Positions 31,445 through 46,400 of a DNA stretch of 64,000 nt are shown piece after piece. Position 1 is the first letter of the stretch. Every line of letters begins with the position of its first letter. Source of the stretch: Corbicula japonica (lineage: Eukaryota > Mollusca > Bivalvia > Venerida > Cyrenidae); the NCBI GenBank assembly GCA_038501625.1, contig JAZAYU010000115.1, forward strand, positions 896,501 through 960,500. Reading direction: 5' to 3'. Position numbers and translations under genes: made by a program. Under the pieces are notes generated by a model. That model searched no databases, was not told the origin of the DNA, and worked only from the letters and a program-made list of their open reading frames with translations.

Positions 31445-34400
31445 GTATGTGCAAGGCATTTTGCTGTTCTTTTATTATTTCAATCCAAAAGCCAAACCAA
31501 ATTTAGAGATATATTATAAGGTCATGTTAAAATGATCTTGACTGCTTTTGCTAACCCTTTCCTATGTGTATATAGGACTTTTAAAATCGCATGAGCAAAC
31601 AGTGGTGATCAAGATCAGCCGGCACGAAGGTGCTGTCTTAACGGGATCTGCACTGTTCGCTTAGTGATCTTTAGTCCGAAAATACCCAATAAATAAAAAA
31701 ACAATACAGTGTTGATCCTAATCAGATGTGCCGGCTGATCTGGATCTACACTGTTTGCCATGCTGTATAGGGATTGTATGTAAAGGAAAGGGTTAATGTT
31801 GCTGTTGATGGTAGAGTGAGGTATACCATGTTTACTTTTATAAGTCTGTATGTTTATGTAATTTGAAACGAAAATTCTAGTTTACTACTTATGCAGGGGT
31901 TCCTATGACCCAGGAAATGACTCTTTGAATTGAAATTTTCAAAAACCCTTTTTTTTTTACCCCATGATTTTAGCTGAACGGTCACAGGGGAGCAGGGGAG
32001 AAGGAAATTAAATTTCTTTAAATTAGGGGTATTTTGTCTTTTAACAATTGCCAAAATCCACTAAATTACCAGAATGGCCCTTGAGATTCAGCAGCTAGTG
32101 AAACCCTGCTTATGTTCTTGCACTGTTTAACGAAGTGATTTATATTCACCCCCACTCCCACATACAAGTACCTTGCAGGAAATAGTTTGAATATGTGAAT
32201 TTGATCTCTGACCCTAAATTATAATTATTGTTTTCAGGGCCAATGACTAGTGCATTGGTTAAGAAGTTCAGATGTCGTAAAGTAGTCATGGCGGGTAGTG
32301 TTGTTACCTGTGCTAGCCTGCTAGTCAGCACACAGATGCCAAATATTGCACTATTTCATCTCACATACGGAGTCCTGGCAGGTTAGTACTGTAAAATGAA
32401 AGGGAACTTGATTAGTATTTATCACTTTACTACATAATGTTTTAATGTGTGTGCGTCCAATGCATTCCAGATCAGCAGATTAATAGGTGCTGTCTGATCT
32501 GGAACTGCACTGGTGCCAGGGTTATAAAGCTGAGATTGGAAACCAGTCTCAAATCTCAAGCATCTGATTGGCTGAAATGGCGACTGATGTCCGTCGTGCG
32601 TCGTCCGTCGTGCGTCGTCCGTCGTCAACAATTGCTTCAATCGACTTCTTCTCTGAAACGGCTTGGCCAATTTTGATGAAACTTGCCACAGATGTTCCTT
32701 GCATGAAGCTCTTCCAAAGTTGTTCAAAGAAATCAATTCCATGCAGAACTCTGGTTGCCATGGCAACCGAAAGGAAAAACTTTAAAAATCTTCTTGTCTG
32801 AAACCACAAGGCCTAGAGCTTAGATATTTGGCATTTAGCATCCTCTAGTGGAGCTCTACAAAGATTGTTCAAATTATTTCCCTGGGGTCAAAATTGGCCC
32901 CGCCCCAGGGTTCACTTTATTTTATATAGACTGATATAGGAAAAACTTTAAAAAAAATCTTCTTGTCTGAAACCACAAGCTGAGAGTACTTTTGTACTCA
33001 GGTGAGCGATATAAGGGCCATCATGGCCCTCTTGTTCTAAATCAGACCTACAAAGCGTATTCCTTTTGACAACATGGTTGTGATCAAGTCAAAATCTTTA
33101 GGTCAAGGTGATATTTGATGAATTTACAAGTACTCTTCGTCTGTACTTTGGTTTTTGACATGAAAACTAGACGCCGACTATAAATTTGCCATTTTTTATG
33201 CTCCCTGAAGAAATTTGCCGGGTTGTCTGTCTGTACATCCAGCAACATCGTGACCGGCCCCTAACTTTGTTATTTGAAGTCGGATTTTTAAATATTTTTA
33301 CAGAAATGATCACCATAATGAGATGACATGTTATGCGCTTGTTTGATTATGTCTGATTTTATAGCACTACACCATTTTCAAAATTCACCTCAATAGTTAT
33401 ACAACTAACCGTTTTTGTGACAAAGGTGACAAATAGGTGGAGTATCACCTGTCTTTGACGGTCTCTTGTTAATATTTCTTCATCAAACTATCATTCTGAC
33501 AATGTATATTAGTATGTATGACACAAGTGTTCAACAGAACACCTCTCTAATTTTATTTGTATTGTGTCATTTTATATATAAGAAATAATTATATATCTTT
33601 TGCTCTTTCTGTTAAAATTACAACTGCTGTTGCTTTTTTTACCATTGTAGTCCCAGATCTTTGAGCACATTCATACAGAATGATTAGGCTGTACACAGTT
33701 GGCTTAAAGTTGATAAAATTATATAATTTTTGACCCTGTTATAATCATTATTAGATAAGCTCAGATTAAACAAAGGGGAGACTATTACACAGATTAATAA
33801 AAAGGCCACCATGTTGCTAAATCCTTTACTCCATATAAACATTATTTTATATGTTTGCAAATGCAAGCAGTGTAGATCCAGATCAGCTGGCAAATAATTA
33901 TGTGCAGACTGATCATGATGTACACTATTGGCTTCTTGGTCACAAATAACCTAATGAATCAAGCTAGCAATGTTTTATTTATATTTTACAAGGATGATGA
34001 TAATATGACATTCTGTTTCAGGTCTTGGACTCAGCATGGTGAAATTGCCAGCAATAATGATGGTGGCATTTTGGTTCGAGAAACGGCGTGCTTTTACCAC
34101 TGGACTAGCAGTAATGGGTGCAGGGGTGGGTGTGTTCATATTTCCGCCGCTGTTTAGACATCTGTTAGACATTCATGACTGGAAGAATGCAACAGTTATT
34201 CTTGCGGCATTGTTCTTGAACTGTGCTGCCGCTGGAGCTCTTTTCAGGCCCCTTACACACGCAAAACGACGTAAGGGGATGAAAAGAGGACCAATACAAC
34301 GTGGTGCAATAATGAAAGCTTTGATCGCAGAAAAGGAGCGACAACGAACCATCTCCAATGGATCTCTGGATAACTGCATTATTACTAGGGATAACAGACT

Positions 34401-37400
34401 AATTAAGATTGACAAAATAGACTTAAGAAACAAAAGCAATTCTTACATTAACAGGTTGAAAGAAACTTTTGGATTTAGCTCGAGAAGCTTAAACCGATCA
34501 AAAAACTCATTAATAGTTCCTAAAGGGGTGCCAGATCCAATCTACCGCCCTAAGTCACCTAGAAGCGCTTCTAGTAATAGACTTAATATAGTTCCTAAAC
34601 CTTCAACAAGCCCTCCTACCCCTAAAAGGGACAGTGGGTGTGGTTCACTTGAAGGCTCACCTGTAAATTTAACAACAAATTATAAAGCCTTGCCAACAAA
34701 TGAAGAATGGAATGCGAACCTTGTAGTACAGCTACCTCCCGATCGACAGTTTGAACATGCTGCAACAAATGCTAGCGAAAGAACTTTCAATCTAGACTCG
34801 AGGCGTTCACCAACCCGACATGCCAGTGAGCATTTAGATCCGTCTTTCATGAATCGTGCTGCTTCTCCTGCAGGAAGCGTTAGAAGCATACACTTAGGTG
34901 GTTTAGGTGTGAGATCTCCGTCATTAATAAGTCAGACTAGTAAAATGACGGATTTGTCAGTGCCGATGCAAGGCAGTGTGATGACTGTCCCGCAATCTTC
35001 CTATGAAATGAGTTCCATAGAAGAAGAGGAGTTAACGGATTTCAAGCTGTTAAGGAAGGTCTACCGGGTAATGGACCTCAAACTACTGAAGCTGCCCTCT
35101 TTCTGGCTTCTCACTGGTGTGAGCTGTGTAACCACAATAGGTGAGTCAGTTCTTCAGTTACCGTGATGTCATTTTATTTCGATTGGACAAATTTTCATGT
35201 AGAATACACAATGACTTTTTGGGGGTGGGGGGGATACATTAATTTGGCCATTTATATCATTTTCATTAGATAAGCTAGTACATGGCTATAATTTACTGGG
35301 GATTAATTTTGTGTATTTTAGCTAGTGCCAAATAACATAAAATTAAACCCGCTCGAAAAATAATGATATCACAGTGTATGATTGTGTAGTGTATATAATC
35401 CTACAGTAACATTTTATCTGTGCTGAAGGTTATAAAACCTGTCTCAAATCTCAAGCATCTGATTGGCTGAAATGGCGACCAGTTGTCATTTCAGCCATTC
35501 AGATGCTGGAGATTTGAGACTGGTTTCCATGCTCAGTTTTATAACCTTGGTCACTGATCTGGCTTATATCCCATGTGCCACCATTGTAATTTGTATAGCT
35601 GGGTTATCCCACACATCATGCAGTCTGATCATGATTACACAGTCCGCTTTTAGATTCATTTGTATTTTTCTGACCACGACCCAGTGAGATACATAAATAG
35701 CTTTGATTGTTCCATTGAAGATAAACAAGTGTGTCAAGTATATCATGTGAAGTACAAAAAGTGCAATATTTCATATATATATATATACTGTTTCAGTAAA
35801 TACTAAAACAAACAGTATTGTAGTTTTTTTTTCAGTCATTCTCTTTTGATTTTGCAATACATTTACACATTTACTAAAGCATTGAGTGAATGAATTGACA
35901 GGGTTGTAGATACAGGGAGGCATTTTTGCCAGTTTGAGGGATATTCAACTTAACTAATGGAACATATTATAATAAACAACTTCTCCCTTGTGAGGACTGA
36001 GCTTAAACCTTGAAGAGAACTTGATGACAATCGCGCAAAAGTCTTGTATTTTTGGGGCGTCAGGTTTCGAAATTATTACAAAAATACATCTTAAACTTAA
36101 TCAAGATCTGTTTCCTGTTGATGTTCCAAGTACAAACTTTTCACAACTTTGAAGTAACATACATGTCTGGACAAAGATTTTTATTTGGCTGTTAATGATT
36201 GTTACTTATACCTTGTCCCTCTTGAGTAGATATTGGAATGCACTTTAGCCTTTCCTCCATATATACCCCTTTATGGCCTGGACGATCATTATCAGTATAG
36301 ATCCAGATCAGCTGAAACATCTGTGCTGTCTGATCAGGATCTACACTGTTCACTTCTTGGTCAGACAGGGCTTTTTCTTCTTTAGTAGGGGCTGTTTATG
36401 GGTGCCTTCCCCTCAGAAAATTTCTTTAAAATCATGCAGTTTTCCCCAAAAAGTAACTACATCAGGTTTTTAAAAAAATTTTCATTCCCTTAAAGAAAAA
36501 AAAATTGCGCTATTTTCTCCCAAACTATAGGGCATGGGCCCCTTCCAGTGATAAAAAGCCCTTTCAGAAATAACCTAATGAATCTAAAAGCAAACAGAAT
36601 AGATCCAGATCAGATGGCATGGATGTTGCAGCTGATCTGGATCTACAATTATTGCCAATGTGATAAAAAAACGTATATGGAGTCAAGGGTTAGCCACACA
36701 AAATGACTGCTGCTTGGGTGACAAATGATTACACAAACTGTTTTATGTCAAATGCAAAAAATACCATCCAAGGTGCTATTTGAATCAAGAATCTGTAGAT
36801 CTGGAGTCCAATACTCTACCTCCTGACTCCTTTCTTCTACAGTTTGTACCAGAATGGTTTCAAACAGTGGTGATTGCAGGCTGACAATGAAACACGAAAT
36901 TTCTGAGTGGACCTTGACATATGTTTGCTCCAGTTTACTGCTTTAAAATTCTTCAAACGTGTTTAATAAATCACGTTGCAGTAGTATAAAGGTAGAACCT
37001 GAGTGAGCATACATCAACCTATATTTTCAGACAACAGTAATTGTCTACAAGCATCTGTTACATAAACAAGCTGTTATTTTCTGCATACATGAAACCTGTA
37101 ATTTGAACGCTTTTCCCTTTGATAACTTGCTAAGTTGCCACTGTCTGTCATTAACCCATTATTGTATCTTATATTATTATCATGTTGTTCTTTGTGAACC
37201 TGATTTCAAATAAAAGAAATGTTCTGTTCTGTTCTGTAAGTACAATAGGAGGAAATTGCAAGCCATACTGTCAACATATACAGATGAGAGAAAACAAAAC
37301 ACAATTTTGCTGTTGTTGCAAACTTCATGTTCAGATTGGTTCATTAAGTATGGCCCTGTTATTTAATGTTCAGTTTATTTTCAAACAAAGCAAGTCAGAA

Positions 37401-40400
37401 TAAATATAGAAATATATTTCTTATAAATGCATAAGAAATTTTTAATACTGTAATTAGGAAAGTATTCATAAATAAATGCATGAATCATATTAATTTGAAT
37501 GCTCAATTAATTGAAATTAAGCTTTTAGAAATCATCAGTTGTTTTCTAAAGTCAAAAAAGTAAGGTTATGTTTTCAAAGATCTTACATTAATTAACTTAT
37601 TGAATTGCTTGTTTTACAAGAAATGGAGACTGACAACAAATTGAAAAATTGTCGCCTTGATGCATTTAAGTCTAAGGGCTAAGACATAACCAGGTCAAGA
37701 TTTAAATCACTGCATTAGGTAATGCACTTTTTATCTTTCTTTTAATTTGAACCAGTCCATTTATTTTCTGTAATAATGGTGTATCATAGAGAATAATAGT
37801 GAACATTGTAGACCCTGATCAGACTTACTTGAAAATAATCTGGTCCCAAATGTAACATATCGTTAGTGCAATAACGGTATATCTCCTTCATATTTCAATT
37901 GAAATTATAATGCTTTTTGCACTAAGGTGAGGCTATGACATTGTGCTTAGTGTCAAAAGGGTAAAAAATTAACTCGTACTGTGGTGTAATTGTATGCCCT
38001 TGAGTTTTCTAAATGCGTAAAAGTAGAACAGTCAACTGTAGAATCTACACTGATGGCTATTAGAAACTTAATAAACAACTTACTTTAAAAAAAACGAAAA
38101 CTGTGAAATTTGAAATGAGAATTTGATAAAAATCTTTGAAATCTGAGGTTATATGTATGAATAAATAGATAAATTCAAGATGCTAGTCTGTTTATGATCA
38201 TTTCTGTTTGATTATAATACATGTATTTATATTTTTATCAGTGGTCTAAATAAGATTAAGAGGCAGGGGCCGGGGATTTTCACTGAGTGACCAGTGACCC
38301 AGCTATTTTAGTGTAACAGCTGCTGTTTTTATGTTTTGATCCAAGAATCCCCTTCTGCTCTCATAAAACCCTTCTACTTTGAAAGAAAATGCAATTGCGA
38401 ATGAATAGCATGCTAGTGTGTCAATGTCCTGTTAAACTTAAATTTTAGCATTTAAACTTACTGTTACCAGCTTGTTTACCCAATCAGTACTGTTATTTAA
38501 TGTATTGCTTTAGTTGACTGAAGTGTTTACAAATCCCGCAGCAGATTGATGGCTTGTGTGGCTAGAAAGAGGTTAATTTATGTAAATTAAACCCATTGAA
38601 GGGCGAGCTGGCTGGTTATACCCTGGCAGCAGATTGGAGACATCCACATAGTTGCAGTATTAACCCTTTTACCCTTTCCTGTATAGATACACCTTTATTG
38701 CTAGGGCGAACAGTTTAGATCCAGATCAGCTGGCACATCTGTGCCATCTGATCAGGATCTAAACTGTTGGCTATTTAATTAATTAGGTTATTTCTGACCA
38801 AAATGCGACCAGTGCAGATCCTGATCAGACGGCACAGATGTGCCGGCTGATCTGGATCTACACTGGTTGCACACGTGTAAAAATGCGTATGTATCAAGGA
38901 AAGGGTTAAGTCCTGTCTGCACATTAGGCTAGTCCATTCATTTTTCATAGGGTGATTTTATCTAAATATTAAACAGTGTAAACTCAGCAATGTCACATGA
39001 TATGCAGTGTTTGCAAACATGACAAATTCTGTGATAAAAATTAAATGGCTAAGTAAGTTTTCAGAACTTTGCTATAATTCATTTTTATTTAGCATTTCAC
39101 TCCATTATTATGTCTCCCCCCCTCTGGGGGAGACATATTGTTTTTGCCCTGTCCGTCTGTCACACTTCGTTTCCGCTCAATAACTCGAGTACCCTTTGAC
39201 CCAGAGCCTTCAAACTTCATAGGGTGATTGCCCTTATTGAGTCAAAGAACCCTAATGATTTTAGGGTCAGTAGGTCAAAGGTCAAGGTCACAGTGACCCA
39301 AAGAGTGAAAACCGTTTCCGCTCAATAACTCAAGTACCTTTTGACCCAGAGCCTTCAAACTTCATAGGATGACAGCCCTTATTGAGTAGAAGAACCCTAT
39401 TGGTTTTGTGGTCAGTAGGTCAAAGGTCAAGGTCACAGTGACCCGAAGAGTGAAAACCGTTTCCGCTCAATAATTTGAGTACGCTTTGACCCACAGCCTT
39501 CAAAATTCATAGGGTGATAGCCCTTATTGAGTAGAAGAACCCTACTGATTTTGGGGTCAGTAGGTCAAAGGTCAAGGTCACAGGGGGCCCGAAGAGTTAA
39601 AACCGTTTCCGCTCAATAATTCGAGTACCCTTTGACCCAGAGCCTTCAAACTTCATAGGATGACAGCCCTTATTGAGTAGAAGAACCCTATTGATTTTGA
39701 AGTCAGTAGGTCAAAGGTCAAGGTCACAGGGGCCCGAAGAGTGAAAACCGTTTCTGCTCCATAACTTGAGTACCCTTTGACCCAGGGACTTCAAACTTCA
39801 TAGGTTGATAGCCATTATAGAGTAGAAGAACCCTATTGATTTTGGGGTCAGTAGGTCAATGGTCAAGGTCACAGGGGCCTGAAGAGTGAAAACCGTTTCC
39901 GCTCAATAACTGGAGTACCGTTTGACCCACAGCCTTCAAAATTCATAGGGTGATAGCCCTTTTTGATTAGAAGAACCCTATTGATTTTGGGGTCAGTAGG
40001 TCAAAGGTCAAGGTCACAGGGGCCTGAAGAGTGAAAACCGTTTCCACTCAATAATAGGAGTTCTATTTTACCCAGACCATTCAAACTTCATACGATGGAT
40101 GTCCTTATTGAGTAGAGGACTCCTATTGATTTTGGGGTCAGTAGGTCAAAGGTCAAGGTCACAGGGGCCCCGAAGAGTAAAAACCGTATCCGGTCAATTA
40201 CTGGAGACCGCTTGACCCAGAGCATAGGGTAATAGCCCTTATTGAGTAGAAGAACCCTATTGATTATGGGATCAGTAGGTCAAAGGTCAAGGTCACAGGG
40301 GTCTGGGCGCAGGGGGGGGGGGGGGGGCGCGGCGCAGGGGGGAGACATGCGTTTTTCACAAAAAACATCTAGTTATATACATCTTTGTGGTGTGGGAGAA

Positions 40401-43400
40401 CAGTGAAGATCCAGATCAGTTGTCATATGTGTGCCATCTGATTAGGATGTACACACATAGTTTTTATTTAAAATGATTATTGATTTAGAAATATGGGATG
40501 CACATGAAAAAAAACAAGGCTAACTGACTGCAGTGATTGTAGACCCAGATCAAATCGTGAACTTAACAGTCAAAAACAATCTCAACTGATTTCTACATGG
40601 CAAACATTGTAGTCCATTATCAAACTATGCCCACACAGGTTGCATAGGCCAAATTAAAACCCTATTTTGTCCTTGTGCATCATACATAATTGTTGCTGTC
40701 TGAATTTCCTTGCCAAAATAATTGGTATACAAACTGGAGATATTTCTGACAAGAGTGTAGTTGTAAATAATTGCTCTCTGTTGCTACACTAAGTCGGTTA
40801 GCGGACAAAAATTACATTCTCCAATATTGCCTGAAGGCTTAATAATAATAGTATATACCAATCTACAGAGGTCATGCATTATTTCTGATTACTGATAGTT
40901 GAACTAATAGTACAAGCTATACATGAGCTCACGGATACACTTATTTCAACACATTTGCGTCTAGTGTAGACCCATGTTTGCTCAAGATCTACCTTGTTTG
41001 GTTCAGTAAATAAATTTCAGCTCAACTTCCCTTGCTGCATGGGTGAACAATATGAAGAGATTATAGATCTCGGTCAGGTCAGTTCGGCCTTCACTGTGTT
41101 GATAAAGATGAAATATTCTGATTAATTGACAGAAACCGGCAGTATTGGTGGTGACTTGATAATGTGCTTCATATTACTGAGAAAGAATAGTATGACAAAC
41201 TGACCATTTATCATCAATATTAGTTGTTCACAGTTTGCATTGGTTGTGGACCAAAATATTGAAATACCTCTGGGTTATGTGACTTGCTCGATTTCTGTTC
41301 ATATTTATAGCTGGATACTGGCTATATTCTCAATATCCTGATTTGATGTTTTCAAAGTAAAAAAACAACAGCTATAATTTGAATCATTTCGTTATCATTA
41401 ATAATGCTCTTCTATTAATAAAGGCTATTCGAATACTGTTTTAGGCAAAAACTTCAGTTAGGTAACTTCTAATAAAGTATCTGATTTTTACTTGAAACAA
41501 CCAAGTTCGGTAATTTGAAATTTGAATTGTTTATCAAAATGGTGATCTCTGTTGAACAAACCCACAGTTAATACTGCTCTCAGTTACTTCACTGCACAAC
41601 TCGTAATAGAAATCAGTTGAAGTCTGTATGAACTATTACGCATACACATTCTGTCATACAAAAGAAAAACGAGTCTGCACACCTCTTCTATTGGTGCAGG
41701 AAGGTATTGAAAAAGTGTGCTTTGCTATGTTTCAATACCCATTATGAATAATCTCAGGAAACCTTTTAGCACTAGTCACATAATGGTATTTAATAGCAAT
41801 AAACATCTGAAAAACATCCGTATAAATTTTTAATGGACTAGATTATTTCTCAAAAAGTAACTTTGTCCATTACATTAATTGATCTGTTTGATGGTTAAAC
41901 CTTTATGCTGTTTGTTATGCACCCAGCAGTATTTTATTCTACAGTTAGTGGTGTAGACCCTACTCTGATTGCAAAGGTGTACTAACTTAGATTTGTTCAA
42001 CATGAGATCATAAAACTAAAACTGTTAGGCTGAAATATATACTATAGACTAGTTCCAGATACTTGAGATTTGAGACTGGTGTCTTATCTTTGTTTTATAA
42101 TCTTCAGCCCTGGTCTCCAGTCTCAGTTTTATTTTCTTGGGACCTGGTAAACTTCATCAATATTTTTTCAACATGATATGTAACAATGTTTGTTAGGTTG
42201 TCAGAAAACATGTGGAATACTTGCCCAAGGTTATAAAACTGAGCATGGAAACCAGTCTCAAATCTCAAGCAATTTTATTGGCTGAAATGGCTACCAGTCC
42301 CCATTTCAGCCAATCCTTGAGATTTGAGACTGCTTTACAATCTAAGTTTTATAACCTTCAGCCACTGTGAATGCATTTTAGTACATGGGTATAACATTTT
42401 GTGGTTTTCATTGGTTATCAGTTTTTAGCTCACCTGAGCCTTAGGCTCATGGTGAGCTATTGTGAACGGTCTGTCGGTCGTCCGTCAACAATTTCCTTTA
42501 AACAACATCTCCTCTGAAAACAATTGATGGATTTCAACCAAATTTGTCCTGAAGCATCCTGGCACTGATGTCTACGAAAGTTGTTCAAATCATGACCACA
42601 GGGTCAAGGTCAAGGTCACTGCTGCTAAAAATAGAAATTCAGTCTTTGCTCAATTACTTGAGTTTGCTTAGGCCTATTGACTCCAAACTTGGTGTATGGG
42701 TAGCTTATATCAAAAGGCAGCTTGGGGTTGCTACTAAGGTGTCTGTGATCAAGGTCAAGGTCACTGTTCCTAAAAATAGAAATTCAGTCTTTGCTCAGTT
42801 ACTTGAGTTTGCTTAGGCCTATTGACTCCAAACTTGGTGTATGGGTAGCTTATATCAAAAGGCAGCTTAGGGTTTCTTCCCAGGTGTCTGTGATCAAGGT
42901 CAAGGTCAATGTTGCTAAAAATAGAAATTCAGTCTTTTCTCAATTACTTGAGTTTGCTTAGGCCTATTGACTCCAAACTTGGTGTATGGGTAGCTTATAT
43001 CAAAAGACAGCTTAGGGTTTCTTCCCAGCTGTATGTGATCAAGGTCAAGGTCACTGTTGCTAAAAATAGAAATTCAGTTTCTGCTTAATAACGTGAGTTT
43101 GCTTTTGCCTATTGACTCCAAACTTGATGTATGGGTAGCTTATATCAAAAGGCAGCTTGGGGTTGCTACCCAGGTGTCTGTGATTCAGGTCATGGTCACT
43201 GTTACTAAAATTAGAAATTCAGTTTCCACTTAATAACTTGAGTTTGCTTTGGCCTATTGACTCCAAACTTGGTATTTGGATAGCTAATATCTAGAGGCAG
43301 CTTGGGATTGCTACCCAGGTGTCTGTGATCAAGGTTAAGGTCACTGTTGCTAAAAATAGAAATTCAGTTTTTACTTAATTGCTTGAGTTTGTTTTGGCAA

Positions 43401-46400
43401 ATTGACTCCAAACTTGGTGTATGGGTAGCTTAAATTAAGAGGCAGCTTGGGAATGCTACCTACGTCACAGTTCAAGTCTGTGATCAAGGTCAAGGTCACT
43501 GTTGCTAAAAATAAAAATTCAGTTTCCACTTAATAACTTTAGTTTACTTTGGTTTTTTGACTCCACACTTGGTGTATGAGTAGCTTATATCAAGAGGCAG
43601 CTTGGGATTGCTATCCAGGTGTCTGTGATCAAGGTTAAGGTCACTGTTGTTAAAAAAAACAAAATTCAGTTTCCACTTAATAACTTGTGTTTGCTTTGGC
43701 ATATTGACTCCAAACTTGGTATATGGGTAGCTTATATCAAGAGACAAATTGGGATTGCTACCCACGATCTGTGAACAAGGTCAAGGTCACTGTTGCTATA
43801 AATAAAAATTCAGTTTTTGGTTAATAACTTGAGTTTCATACTCAGGTGAGTGATTCAGGGCCATCATGGCCCTCTTGTTTTAAAACATCATGCTTATACC
43901 GTATAATGTTTTTTTTTTCGCGAGCATAATATTTTCGCTATTTTCGCGACCGTCGTGAATTCGCGAAAATAACAAACGCCAAAAATTCCCGACTATTTTT
44001 CGCGAAGTGCACTATATTGCAAGACTGACTTTGCTATTTCTTTATGTTCTGGGTTAACCGAGTATATCTCATAGTGCACAAATTAAGAAAACGCTTCGGG
44101 CAGAGTAGATATGTATCGATACAGTTAAATGTTTGGGAGTCGAAAATATTGGTAATGATGACAAGCGTGGGGATTATTTAATTCTTTCAAAATTTGCTGC
44201 ATATACTAAGCTTTACCAACAATGCTGATGAGCGTTACTTAATAAGTTGTTTGAAAATGCTTTATATTCACCCCACCGGGCTAAAGGTCAATTATCGCTT
44301 CATTACGTCTATATTTGCGGTGGTCACGGTTATTATTCCGTCAATAAAAAACATAAACACTAATTGTTATTAAAACCGATGTCAATTATGCTGCGGGCAA
44401 TTTTGTTTATAACAGTTTGATAAAATACAACTGCTAAATGCACAGCTTTCACCTACTAGCAAACACTTCTTCTAATAATAATTTGTTTTTACAGGTACAT
44501 TTGCTGGTACAGGATTACAAGAAATATAGCAATATGAATGCACTGCAACAGTAAAACACGCGAAAATTAATTACTGCGGACGCAAATTCGCTAAAATTAC
44601 AACCGCGAAAATTTAAATTATGGCAAAATCGCGAAAATAACCCATTATACGGTATACAATTCTTTACATGTATTTCATAGGGGTTTACATTTCCGCATCA
44701 ACTCTTAATGGTGAAATGCATGAAAATCTGTACCTTATATATTAAAAATGTATTTGTATTTTTTGTTGAATTTTAATTTCCTGAATTTCCATGTTTGTAC
44801 TGTATCAATGGTTTTGTATATTTCAGGCTACTTGATTCCGTTGACACATCTCCCACAGAAGGCCATGTCACTGCAAATCTCCAAGGAGAAATCCGAATTT
44901 CTGATCTCAATTCTCTGGGCATCGAACATGATTGCTCGGGTGGCGTACGGGTGGCTGGCAGACAGACCGTGGGCGAGCGCAATACAGTTAAACAATGTGA
45001 TGATACTGCTAGCTGGATTCCTATCACTGTTTGGTCAATTCTTCATCACCGATAGCTGGCTTGTATTCTATGCAGTCTTCTTTGGATTGTTTACAGGTGA
45101 GATATGCCTTCCGTTTTGAACTCCATAGTGAGAAAAGTTTTCTCAACTTCTGTTTGGTGTTTACTCCATGGAATATGGCTTATATCCAATGGACAATCAG
45201 CTAAGCAGATCTGGATCAGCCTGCATATCTTTGCAGTCTGATCAGCATTTACACTATTTGCTTTTGTTATAACTTATATTAATTAGGTTATATCTAACCA
45301 AAAAAATAAATTGTAAATCCAGATCAGATGGCATGGATTTGCAATCTGATCTAGATCTACACTAGTTGCTCATGAGATAAAAGATACATCTATGGATTAA
45401 ACAGTTGTTCACACTGATGGGATTTACAATGGTATCATTTAATTTTGCAGGGCCTAACTATTGCATGTATGGCCCAAACCCAAATGACATTTTCGCAGGG
45501 ACATCAAATTGTGCACTTGAATTATTCTCATATGATGAGATATTATTTAGTAAATATTTGCTGGGGTTTGATTTTGGCATATACTGCCAAGCGTGAAATA
45601 CAAGAAAATATAAACCTGCATGAAATATAATTATACCCCAACACCTGGTAAGAATAAGATTAGGTGTTGAGATGCTCAGTGTCCAAGGTTATAAAACTGA
45701 GCATGGAAACCAGTCTCAAATCTCAAGCATCTGATTGGCTAAAATGGTGACCAGTCGCCATTTCAGCCAATCAGATGCTTGAGATTTGAGACTGGTTTCC
45801 AATCTCAGTTTTATAACCTTGGGACCAGATTGTTGTAAAGCATGTACTAAAATTGACAGAAATTCACAGTTTTCATAATAAAGCAGTTTTAAAGATCTTT
45901 GTTCCTACAGAACGTTTCTTTGCAGTAATAAAGTAATTATTGCATTTGGAATAGAAGAGAGAAAATGTCATTTCAAGGCAATTTTAAGACATTTTAATAT
46001 AGATGACTTGAAAACAGACATTTATAAAAACCTGTATTTTTCAAATCCCATTTTACAGGGAAACATGTAGAAATAAGATGTTATTTCTATTTTTTAGCTA
46101 CATTTTTCACCCTGCGATCAATCATGTTGATTGAGTTGCTCGGGAAGGACAAGTTGGCGCCATCTCTTGGTCTGCTCGCATTCTTTCAAGGTCTTGCCGC
46201 CTTAGCTGCGCATGAAATCAGCAGTAAGTAAAAATCTCATTGCAGTAATTGATTGTTTATGAAGGTCTTAAACCGAACAATGCTTATCATGATAAATAAG
46301 AGTAAGCAGTTCATAGAAAAACTTACTGGGTTGTATTATACATGTATAACCCTTGACTCCATGGTATATGACTGTTTATGAGTGCATTTTCAAATCAGCC

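Noticed and set aside
31284..31535. Second open frame over exon 1
   Set aside because: Shadow frame of the DGGWGW exon; it does not continue across the splice junctions.
42568..42816. 82-codon open frame, with a relative at 53680-53874
   Set aside because: Translation of the 145-bp units of elements B1 and B2; it starts and stops within the arrays.
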